14,211 bases of DNA from an uncultured Selenomonadales bacterium (GTDB lineage: Bacteria > Bacillota_C > Negativicutes > Selenomonadales > Selenomonadaceae), in contig CAMYWI010000005.1 in assembly GCA_947302675.1 (NCBI GenBank), forward strand, positions 1-14,211, read 5' to 3'. A model generated the notes under the pieces. That model made no database searches. It saw only the letters and a list, made by a program, of their open reading frames with translations, and was not told where the DNA came from. Made by a program: the position numbers and the translations under genes. Shown here piece by piece: positions 1 through 5,718 of the stretch (the stretch's first letter is position 1; the number at the start of each line of letters is the position of its first letter).

Positions 1-158
1 ATGATTTGCGGCGGGCGCACGAGGAAAACGACGCGGCAGTCTTGAGCTTGTACGGCAGTTTGCACGCCGACATGGACGAATTGGCAATGCAAATCCGACT
101 GCTTGAGCTTTATCAACAACTTAAAGAAGATTTTGACAACATGGAGGACGCGGAATAA
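1..158 (+). CDS. 3' end of an unknown gene (partial, C-terminal 51 residues)
   Basis: An open frame enters from the left edge (codons begin at position 3) and stops at TAA 156-158. The 51 visible residues are strongly charged and predicted mostly helical, with a heptad-like stretch (DMDELAMQIRLLELYQQL) that could form a coiled coil, and an acidic end (NMEDAE). I do not recognise the family. The next small gene starts 2 nt after this stop, and a GGAGG at 143-147 inside this gene would serve as its ribosome binding site, so the two are probably co-transcribed and translationally coupled. The start lies outside the window. Confidence 0.6.
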   Translation, partial: DLRRAHEENDAAVLSLYGSLHADMDELAMQIRLLELYQQLKEDFDNMEDAE

Positions 159-160
159 TT

Positions 161-343
161 ATGAAATATTTTTTCTCGGAGCTTGACGAAGTTACGTTGA
201 CTTTCAGCGACATTAACATAAACCGCGACGGCATGGAGTTCATACGAGTTTACTTTGAACGCCCGAACGAAAGCGGCTTTGACTTTCTGGAATCAACTTT
301 GCCGTCCTTGAGAATAAAAAAAATCGCGCGGTTTCACGGCTGA
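161..343 (+). CDS. Small unknown protein, probably the N-terminal part of a frameshifted gene
   Basis: ATG at 161 has GGAGG (143-147) 13 nt upstream and follows the preceding stop by 2 nt. The 60-residue product has no family I recognise. It is rich in beta-forming and acidic residues at the start (MKYFFSELDEVTLTFSD). The frame crosses eight A's at 316-323 and ends soon after, at TGA 341-343. If one A is skipped, translation continues from 324 in a frame open to TAA 528-530 and reads very protein-like sequence (GFTAEESARLLDYARTNSFL, then IWEIAREERG). I infer that the intact gene had seven A's, or that slippage occurs there. The original end was probably near 420-440, because downstream the frame runs into a terminator and an opposing ORF. 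Sequencing error in the homopolymer is the main alternative. Confidence 0.5.
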   Translation: MKYFFSELDEVTLTFSDININRDGMEFIRVYFERPNESGFDFLESTLPSLRIKKIARFHG

Positions 344-410
344 GGAATCTGCGCGGCTTTTGGATTATGCGCGGACGAATTCTTTTCTGATTTGGGAAAT
401 TGCTCGTGAG

Positions 411-434
411 GAGCGTGGAAATAAATCTGATAAA
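411..434. repeat. Direct repeat, left copy (24 bp, 23 matches to 663-686)
   Basis: The stretch begins GAGCGTGGAAATAAAT and ends GATAAA. It matches 663-686 at 23 of 24 positions; the only difference is C versus T at the 17th base. The right copy contains the start codon and first codons of the DUF4931 gene, so this copy looks like a duplicated piece of that gene start. Here the would-be GTG (415) lies too close to its AGGAG to be a good start. The copies are 252 bp apart and enclose a terminator, a small ORF and promoter-like sequence. Confidence 0.8.
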
Positions 435-463
435 AAAGACCGACCGAAAAATTTCAGTCGGTC
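432..463 (-). terminator. Rho-independent terminator (minus strand)
   Basis: A GACCGAC/GTCGGTC stem (438-444 with 457-463) continues, after one mismatch, with four more base pairs inside the loop. On the minus strand it is followed directly by six T's (complement of A 432-437). It lies just beyond the stop of the small minus-strand ORF at 490-573, which it would end. On the plus strand the T-run after the stem is weak (GAAAAGTTTT), but it could give partial termination of the small upstream genes. Confidence 0.75.
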
Positions 464-489
464 GAAAAGTTTTGAACCGTTTCGCGCCG

Positions 490-573
490 CTAAGCATGAC
501 GCAAAACTTTATACAGTGTGTAGCAGGTAATGCATAAGGCGGACAGGCTGAGAAGAATTGTTAAACCTTGCAT
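490..573 (-). CDS. Candidate 27-residue single-membrane-span peptide
   Basis: ATG at 573, stop TAG at 490-492. The peptide begins MQGLTILLSLSALCITCYTL and ends in a short basic tail (YKVLRHA). This is a hydrophobic span of about 20 residues followed by K/R/H, the general layout of small membrane proteins and of type I toxin peptides. It is not a family I can name. Support comes from the context: a promoter-like pair at 607-635 would start RNA about 27 nt upstream, and a strong terminator with a T-run follows 27 bp after the stop. The ribosome binding site is weak (GAAAG, 9 nt before ATG). Very short ORFs arise by chance, so the call rests on the compact promoter-ORF-terminator arrangement. 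Confidence 0.4.
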   Translation of the reverse strand: MQGLTILLSLSALCITCYTLYKVLRHA

Positions 574-606
574 AGTAACGCACTTTCTTTCCGTTTTGAT
601 ATATTT

Positions 607-635
607 ATTTTATATCACGTTTAAATTATTGTCGA
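607..635 (-). promoter_or_regulatory. Promoter-like pair upstream of the 27-residue peptide
   Basis: On the minus strand TCGACA (635-630) is followed after 17 nt by TAAAAT (612-607), close to sigma-70-type -35/-10 elements. The DUF4931 gene reads the other way from the same 93-bp AT-rich interval, so this would be a divergent promoter region. No equally good plus-strand pair is visible (TTGATA at 596-601 lacks a well-spaced -10). Confidence 0.35.
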
Positions 636-662
636 CAGGTTAAAAAGTAAAGAGGAGGCGTC

Positions 663-686
663 GAGCGTGGAAATAAATTTGATAAA
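663..686. repeat. Direct repeat, right copy (start of the DUF4931 gene)
   Basis: Matches 411-434 at 23 of 24 bases. It covers GTG 667 and the first codons (MEINLI) of the DUF4931 gene. In this copy GAGGAGG (652-658) sits 8 nt before the GTG, so this is the functional start. Confidence 0.8.
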
Positions 687-1464
687 GTTCAACACGGACG
701 TGGGCAGGACGAAACCCGCGACGCTTTTCCGCGCCGAGACCGTCTGCCCTTTTTGCGACGTGGAGCATTTGACTGACATCATCGACACCGACGACGACAT
801 AATCTTTTTGCGCAATAAGTACAAGGTGATTGAGGCGGCGGATCAATTCGTCTTGATTGAGGGGCGTGAGTGCAATTCCGACATGCCCGACTATTCAAAA
901 GAAAAAATGCGCCGCGTCATAAAGATGGGCGTTAAGCACTGGCAAAATCTTTTGGCGTCGGGCAAGTACGAGGAAGTTTTATTCTTCAAGAACTTTGGCG
1001 TCATGAGCGGCGGCACGATTCGGCATCCGCACATGCAACTTGTCGGCTTTCCAAAGTTAAAATCGGAATTGCTCTTCGACGAGGCAGAACTGCGCGGGAT
1101 TGTGATTGCCGAGCGCGACGGCGTGGAGTTCAACATTTCAAACTGTCCGCGCGTTGGCTTTGGCGAGCTGAATGTTATCGTGGAGGCGGGCGGCAGTCTC
1201 GACGCGCTTGCCGATTTCTTGCAAGTTGCCGTTCACTACATCATGAACTTTTTCAGCAAGCGGTGCACGAGCTACAACATTTTCTTCTACCGCCGCGCCG
1301 AAAAAATTTTCGCAAAGGTCATGCCGCGCTACGCCACCTCGCCTTACTTTGTCGGCTACAATATTCACTTCCTGCCAAACAACGTCGAGCGCATTGCCAC
1401 CGAGATTCGCGAATATTATTTCAATCCGAGCACGGAAAGACCGGCGAATCAAAATACTGACTGA
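667..1464 (+). CDS. DUF4931 protein, HIT/GalT-like nucleotidyltransferase fold
   Basis: 265 residues, GTG start with GAGGAGG 8 nt upstream. Two features point to the HIT/galactose-1-phosphate uridylyltransferase superfamily: a CPFC pair at residues 27-30, which would bind a metal, and HPHMQ at 120-124 within GGTIRHPHMQLVGF, which resembles the GalT active-site HPHxQ motif. I place it in the DUF4931 family of Firmicutes from the overall sequence; its substrate is not known to me. By analogy the first or second His of HPH would be the nucleophile (inference). The last 44 bp overlap the 3' end of thiC on the other strand, so the two transcripts must share or overlap their ends. The start lies inside a 24-bp direct repeat. 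Confidence 0.8.
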   Translation: MEINLIKFNTDVGRTKPATLFRAETVCPFCDVEHLTDIIDTDDDIIFLRNKYKVIEAADQFVLIEGRECNSDMPDYSKEKMRRVIKMGVKHWQNLLASGKYEEVLFFKNFGVMSGGTIRHPHMQLVGFPKLKSELLFDEAELRGIVIAERDGVEFNISNCPRVGFGELNVIVEAGGSLDALADFLQVAVHYIMNFFSKRCTSYNIFFYRRAEKIFAKVMPRYATSPYFVGYNIHFLPNNVERIATEIREYYFNPSTERPANQNTD

Positions 1465-2728
1465 CAATCTTAACCGCGCAGTAATCGCCGCACATTGAAC
1501 AAGCCGTCTCGCCCTCCAAGTTTCTTGCGCCGCGCTTTTTCTTAGCGAGGTCGGGATCAATCGCGAGGCTAAGTTGTTCGTCCCAGTCAAGAACTTTTCG
1601 GGCGCGAGCCATTTTCAAATCCCAGTCGCGAGCACCCGCGACGCCTTTAACCAAATCGGCGGCGTGCGCGGCAATTCGTGAGACGATAACTCCGTCGTGC
1701 ACGTCCTCAAGCGTCGGCAAGCAAAGATGTTCGGCGGGCGTCACGTAGCATAAAAAGTCCGCGCCGCTCACCGCCGCCAACGTCCCGCCAATCGCCGCCG
1801 TGATGTGGTCGTAGCCAGGCGCAACGTCAGTCACGAGCGGTCCGAGAACATAGAACGGCGCGTTGCGGCAAAGACGTTTCTCAAGTTTCATGTTGGTTTC
1901 GATTTGGTCGTAGGGAACGTGACCGGGACCTTCAACCATAACTTGAACGCCACGCCGCCAAGCTCTGTCAACGAGGTCGCCTAAAGTTATCAGCTCGGTC
2001 AGTTGCGCTCTATCCGTCGCGTCGGCAATACAACCAGGTCTCATGCCGTCGCCCAAGCTGATTGTCACGTCGTATTTCGCGCAGATGTCCAGAATGTCGT
2101 CGTAGCGTTCGTAAAGAGGATTCTCGCGTTCATTGTGAAGAATCCACCCCGCGATAAAACTTCCGCCGCGACTTACAATATCCATCTCGCGTTGCTGGGT
2201 ACGGAGCTTTTCAATCGCCGCGCGAGTAACTCCACAATGCAACGTCATAAAGTCCGCGCCGTCTTTGGCTTGCGTCTCAATCGTGCGGAGCAAATCGTCT
2301 TCAGTCATCGCGACAATCGCGCCGTGAGCTTTAATCGCCGCAACCGCCGCTTGGTAAATCGGAACCGTCCCAACCATAATCGGCGAGTGGGCGATAATTT
2401 TTTTGCGCGAAAGGTCAATGTTGTTGCCCGTGCTCAAATCCATAACCGAATCCGCGCCGCATTTGATAGCCTCGTCGAGTTTGGCAAGTTCGGGTTCAAT
2501 GTCGGGGAAGGTACTCGACGTGCCGATATTTGCATTGACTTTCGTCCGAAGTCCTGCGCCCACGCCGCAAGGTTTTAAGTTTTTGTGATTGACGTTGGCG
2601 CAGATTGCAATGACGCCCTGCGCGACGCCTTCGCGAATTTTCTCCGCAGGAATTTTTTCCGCCTCCGCGACGATTTTCATTGCGTCAGAAATTTTTCCCT
2701 CGCGAGCCATTTGCATTTGTGTTGACAT
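1421..2728 (-). CDS. thiC: Phosphomethylpyrimidine synthase ThiC
   Basis: Radical-SAM enzyme that rearranges 5-aminoimidazole ribotide to HMP phosphate, the pyrimidine half of thiamine. The protein is about 435 residues, the short form seen in many anaerobes, without the N-terminal extension of E. coli ThiC. Family sequence is clear: NANIGTSS, KCGADSVMDLSTGNNI, GDGMRPGCIADATD, VEGPGHVP, and a C-terminal cysteine cluster CSMCGDYC (about residues 410-417, CX2CX3C) for the 4Fe-4S cluster. I chose ATG 2728 because GGAGG (2737-2741) lies 8 nt upstream; an in-frame TTG at 2743 overlaps that site. It follows thiT by 21 nt and shares its TPP riboswitch. Its 3' end overlaps the convergent DUF4931 gene by 44 bp and no terminator is visible. 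Confidence 0.97.
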   Translation of the reverse strand: MSTQMQMAREGKISDAMKIVAEAEKIPAEKIREGVAQGVIAICANVNHKNLKPCGVGAGLRTKVNANIGTSSTFPDIEPELAKLDEAIKCGADSVMDLSTGNNIDLSRKKIIAHSPIMVGTVPIYQAAVAAIKAHGAIVAMTEDDLLRTIETQAKDGADFMTLHCGVTRAAIEKLRTQQREMDIVSRGGSFIAGWILHNERENPLYERYDDILDICAKYDVTISLGDGMRPGCIADATDRAQLTELITLGDLVDRAWRRGVQVMVEGPGHVPYDQIETNMKLEKRLCRNAPFYVLGPLVTDVAPGYDHITAAIGGTLAAVSGADFLCYVTPAEHLCLPTLEDVHDGVIVSRIAAHAADLVKGVAGARDWDLKMARARKVLDWDEQLSLAIDPDLAKKKRGARNLEGETACSMCGDYCAVKIVSQYFDSPVFPCSD

Positions 2729-2749
2729 TGAATCGACCTCCAAAAATTA

Positions 2750-3307
2750 TTATTCTTTCATCGCAGACAAAATTCGCTCAACAGGCAATAGTTTTAAAAT
2801 CACACAACAGATTAACGTTTCGGGCACGATCAACGAGGCATTCGTCACGAGCGAATAAATTATCGGTGACAATCCTTCAGGAGCATACGACGCAAAAAAT
2901 ATTACACCCGAAATAAAATGACAGATAAATCGTCCTGAGAATGCCAAAAGCGTTCCTGTCAATTTGTGTTGAGGAAAAATCCCTGCCAAGCCTATCGCCA
3001 TATACGGTAAAGGATAGTCGAACAAAACTTGAATCGGGTGCAGTATGAACGGATCTTGAAAAATTGTTATTATTCCGAACGTAAAACCCGCCAAAGTTCC
3101 CACGCACGCTCCGTAACGGAAAGAAATTAGCAAAAGCGGAATCATTCCGCCGACCGTCACGGAGCCGCCTTGAGGAAAGTGATATATCCGCAAAAAATTT
3201 AAGATCATCGTCAACGCCAACATTAACGAGATGCTTATTAAAATTACCGTCGTAAATTTGACGTGTCGTACTTGAAATGCCGCTACGATTAAAATCAGTA
3301 CACCCAA
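2750..3307 (-). CDS. thiT: ThiT, thiamine-binding S component of an ECF transporter (main frame)
   Basis: Integral membrane S component that binds thiamine and works with the shared ECF energising module. The frame has about six hydrophobic segments and family-like sequence: FPQGGSVTVGGMIPLLLISF, HPIQVLFDYPL, GLAGIF, and RFICHFISGVIFFASYAPEG near the thiamine pocket. The only in-frame start is TTG 3307, which has no ribosome binding site and cuts an N-terminal hydrophobic segment. Upstream, TTG 3375 has GGGGG (3384-3388) 8 nt away and reads MEAFTENLLTLMQNPTSIFA in another frame; one missing base near 3310-3320 would join the two. I therefore suspect the real start is 3375 and that a -1 frameshift, mutation or sequencing error lies between. 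TPP riboswitch control and thiC as downstream neighbour support thiamine specificity. Confidence 0.88.
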   Translation of the reverse strand: MGVLILIVAAFQVRHVKFTTVILISISLMLALTMILNFLRIYHFPQGGSVTVGGMIPLLLISFRYGACVGTLAGFTFGIITIFQDPFILHPIQVLFDYPLPYMAIGLAGIFPQHKLTGTLLAFSGRFICHFISGVIFFASYAPEGLSPIIYSLVTNASLIVPETLICCVILKLLPVERILSAMKE

Positions 3308-3375
3308 CAGCGCAAAGCAAAGATACTTGTCGGGTTTTGCATCAGCGTCAAAAGATTTTCCGTAAACGCTTCCAA
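3295..3375 (-). other. Likely true 5' end of thiT in the -1-related frame
   Basis: TTG 3375 with GGGGG 8 nt upstream opens a 26-codon frame ending at TGA 3295-3297. Its residues (MEAFTENLLTLMQNPTSIFA) continue sensibly into LLGVLILIVAAFQ of the thiT main frame if the reading frame steps back one base around 3310-3320. It could instead be a short leader ORF, but its sequence fits an N-terminus better. Confidence 0.55.
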
Positions 3376-3389
3376 GAAATTTTCCCCCT

Positions 3390-3427
3390 AACGAAAAGAT
3401 GACTCCCGAATTCGGAAGTCACTCGTT
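3390..3427 (-). terminator. Hairpin between TPP riboswitch and thiT, probable regulated terminator
   Basis: On the minus strand UGACUUCC and GGGAGUCA form an eight-pair stem (one U-G pair) around a GAAUUC loop, followed by a modest U tract (UCUUUUCGUU). AACGA (3427-3423) and UCGUU (3394-3390) can close a second outer stem. The aptamer's 3' edge carries GGAAG (about 3443-3447), which can pair with CUUCC in the hairpin's left arm, giving the classic either-or switch. The U tract is weak, so a translational effect on the adjacent GGGGG site is possible. Confidence 0.5.
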
Positions 3428-3442
3428 GCGCGTCAAAATATT

Positions 3443-3530
3443 TCTTCCTACGTCGGCATTATCCGAATCAGGTTCGCGGGTCGAAGTGCCTAACTTCCTC
3501 TCAGCCGGTTTGCCAGCTCCCCGATATTAA
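3443..3530 (-). ncRNA. TPP riboswitch (THI element)
   Basis: The minus strand carries the diagnostic TPP aptamer segments in order: GGGGAGC, CCGGCTGAGAGGAAG, then GAACCTGATTCGGATAATGCC and GACGTAGGAAG. CTGAGAG and the CCTGAT/GGATAATGCC part are the conserved pyrimidine- and pyrophosphate-sensor halves. An AAUAU/AUAUU helix from the flanks can form P1. It lies about 70 nt upstream of thiT and would lower thiT-thiC expression when thiamine pyrophosphate is plentiful. I see no strong promoter between it and the end of the TSCPD gene (3574), so it may also receive readthrough from the long upstream operon. Confidence 0.96.
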
Positions 3531-3573
3531 ATTTTCAAATCTACTTCGCCGCTGTATTCGACGAGGGAATTTT

Positions 3574-3834
3574 TTATCCTGCTTTATTCAACGCCGCGCC
3601 AATCGCTATCGACAGTTGGTCGGCGCAACTTGTGCCGCGCCCGCCGCAGTCGTTGCCGCGCAGAAGGTCAGCAATTTCCTTTGCGTCCTTGCCCTCGACG
3701 AGCTTGCCTATCGCCAGCAAATTGCCGGGACAGCCGCCCATAAATTTTACGTCATGCAGACGCCCTTCCGCGTCCACTGCAAAATCGATTCGCTTGGTGC
3801 AAACCCTTTGCGGTGTAAAACTGTAGCTCTCCAT
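3574..3834 (-). CDS. TSCPD domain protein
   Basis: 86 residues, the size of the short Firmicutes TSCPD family. The signature is present: GGCPGNLLAIGKLVEG (residues 33-48) and CGGRGTSCADQL (63-74), with the usual TSCPD reading TSCAD. Four cysteines (12, 35, 63, 70) suggest metal or Fe-S binding, but the role of the stand-alone protein is not known to me. A related domain occurs at the C-terminus of some ribonucleotide reductases. It starts on ATG directly after the trmK stop (TAAATG) with AAAGGAG upstream inside trmK, so translation is coupled. It is the last gene of the long string; no clear terminator follows before the TPP riboswitch. Confidence 0.85.
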   Translation of the reverse strand: MESYSFTPQRVCTKRIDFAVDAEGRLHDVKFMGGCPGNLLAIGKLVEGKDAKEIADLLRGNDCGGRGTSCADQLSIAIGAALNKAG

Positions 3835-4470
3835 TTAAAACTCTCCTTTAAGATTATCTATCTCGGCTTGCAAAGCAAAGAATTTTTCGGAGTTGCGGGC
3901 GGCGGAGCTTTTTGACATTTCGTCGCGGACGCGCTGAAGTTTTTCAAGACGTTGAGCTAAAAATTTCTCGCGGAGTGGCGAAGTCTCTCGCTTGAAAATT
4001 TTCACGACAGGATTTTTTTCCGCGCAGATTATCTCGTAGATTATGCCGCTTGATTCTGCTAAGTCCTCATCGGCAATCGTCCAAGAATTTTCTGCGAGCC
4101 ACGCGCGAATTTTTTCTGCGGCGTTCATTGGTTGAAGAATCAGTTGCCGCGCACTGCTCACTACTTCGGGCGCGTCGCTGAGAATTTTTTCAATCAACGC
4201 GCCGCCCATGCCCGCAATGCAAATCGTATCGACTTCGCCCGCCGCAATGACTTTCAAGCCGTCGCCGAGCCGCGCAGATATTTTATCACCTGAAATATTT
4301 TTGCTCAACGCCTCAAAAGGTCCGAGATTTTTTTCCGTCGCGATAACTTTTGCCGCCCGCCCGCTTTTGACGAGTTCAATCGCCAAGTAACCGTGATCTG
4401 CTCCCACGTCGACAACGCGACTGCCCGCGCGGACAAAATTCATTATCGCGCCAATCCTCGAATCAATCAT
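3835..4470 (-). CDS. trmK: TrmK, tRNA (adenine22-N1)-methyltransferase
   Basis: SAM-dependent enzyme that makes m1A22 in the tRNA D-arm region, a Gram-positive-type modification. 211 residues (B. subtilis TrmK is somewhat longer). The SAM-binding motif VVDVGADHGYLAIELV lies near residues 19-34, followed by the acidic turn IATEKN, CIAGMGGALI and LILQPMNA, all characteristic of the family. The C-terminus (LREKFLAQRLEKLQRVRDEM onward) is a helical, coiled-coil-like arm as in TrmK structures. ATG 4470 lies 3 nt after the MATE/ATPase stop, with GGGGAG just upstream inside that gene. It is directly followed by the TSCPD gene. Confidence 0.92.
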   Translation of the reverse strand: MIDSRIGAIMNFVRAGSRVVDVGADHGYLAIELVKSGRAAKVIATEKNLGPFEALSKNISGDKISARLGDGLKVIAAGEVDTICIAGMGGALIEKILSDAPEVVSSARQLILQPMNAAEKIRAWLAENSWTIADEDLAESSGIIYEIICAEKNPVVKIFKRETSPLREKFLAQRLEKLQRVRDEMSKSSAARNSEKFFALQAEIDNLKGEF

Positions 4471-4473
4471 TGT

Positions 4474-5704
4474 TCAAAAACTCCCCGAATCATTTTTCAA
4501 GCTAAATATGTGGCGATTATAATTCTGCGTCGTCAAATATTTGTTATCAATTTGACTACCTTCAAGAAAGCTGTATATGACAAAACTTCTGAACGAACTG
4601 ACCGCCTCGTCCGTCAAGTCAAAGTTCATTCCGTTATCGCGAATGATAATTTTCGGTTGCTCGTCGAAAAAAAGTGTCATCTCGACAAGCGGCGGCGTGT
4701 TCGGATTGTTATCGACTATCGACATGCCGATTTCCTCCACAATCAAGGCGGCTTTCATTGAAATTTTGCCGTCAAAGCCACGTTTTAAGAATTCCGCCTC
4801 TGCACGGTCTCTAAGCTCCAAAACTTTCTCCAAGTTCAATTTCGCGTCCCAAGATACAATGTCTTTCGTCGGCAAAAGCAACGGAAATGCTTTTTTGTGG
4901 CGAATGCGCAGGAAAATTATAAACAACGCACAAGTTATCATCGATACTAACATCATGCCGAGCCAAATTCCATTTATTCCCATTGCCAACGAAAAAATTA
5001 CGGGCAATGTAATGTAAAAGGCAAAATCTTTACAGAATGATAACGCTAATGCCAGTATCATATGCCTCAAAATCTGATAATACGTTGCGAACAGGTACAA
5101 TAGCGATAAAAACGGCATTGCAAAGGCAAATATTCTGATTGCAAGTATCGATTCCGCAAATATTGCCTTGTCTATGTTGAAAATCTCAATAATACTCTCG
5201 TTGAAGATAAAAATTATAGGAATTGTCGCCGCGCCCAAAATTAAAGCCGTCCGTATCGCAATGTCCATTACCTTCGCCACGCCGTCGAAATTTTCTTCGC
5301 CTAAGTAAATGTTTATGAGCGGTTCAGCGGCTTGTCCGATTGCATCGAGGAATAATGAAAGCTCTATAAGGCTAAATATGAGCGATAAAATTGGAAAATA
5401 TTTGTCGCCGAACATTTCCAGGAAAAATGCGTTCAAAATCATGCTGCCAAATCCTAAATATAAGCATAATGAGGCACGCACAAGAATACGTATAAGAAGT
5501 GCCAATCGCAACCATTAAGCCAAAAAATTCCGATAAAATTATAAAAGGGTCTACAAAATTGATACCGGCCATAGCATCATCGCCTAAAAGTTGAGCCGCG
5601 ATTATTCTGTCCATGATATCGCTTAAAGCAATGACGAACTGAATCATTACAACCGACAAAAGCATTTTTTTGAACTGTGTATGACAAAAAATTCCCCGTT
5701 TCAC
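4474..5704 (-). pseudogene. Broken MATE-family transporter fused to a histidine-kinase-like ATPase domain
   Basis: Two overlapping frames form one damaged gene. The 5' part (GTG 5704) encodes TM1-TM2 of a MATE/polysaccharide-type flippase (DIMDRIIAAQLLGDDAMAGI, then GLMVAIGTSYTYS). The 3' part, in another frame, resumes around 5475-5490 with the second half of a MATE protein (FGSMILNAFFLEMFG, DAIGQAAEPLINIYLGEEN, about six hydrophobic segments). What lies between TM2 and about TM7 in family members is missing, roughly 100-170 residues by my estimate, and the frame is lost at the join. A cytosolic C-terminal domain of about 120 residues carries ATPase N and G1 boxes (ALIVEEIGMSIVDNN and IIIRDNGMNFDL), resembling RsbW/SpoIIAB-type anti-sigma kinases. 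It sits between DUF2156 and trmK with tight spacing. Confidence 0.8.
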
Positions 5705-5718
5705 GTCAGAACCTCGCC

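Noticed and set aside
2003..2578. 191-codon plus-strand ORF antisense to thiC
   Set aside because: It lies wholly within thiC, whose protein matches its family end to end; the opposite frame is rich in Arg/Asn/Val, as expected of a mirror of GC-rich codons, and has no recognisable motif.
3616..3915. Plus-strand ORF across the TSCPD gene and trmK
   Set aside because: It lies opposite two well-supported, coupled minus-strand genes and has no motif of its own.
5372..5704. Stand-alone 110-residue membrane protein
   Set aside because: Its first about 75 residues are TM1-TM2 of a MATE protein; the rest is out-of-frame sequence past the deletion junction, so it is part of the pseudogene.
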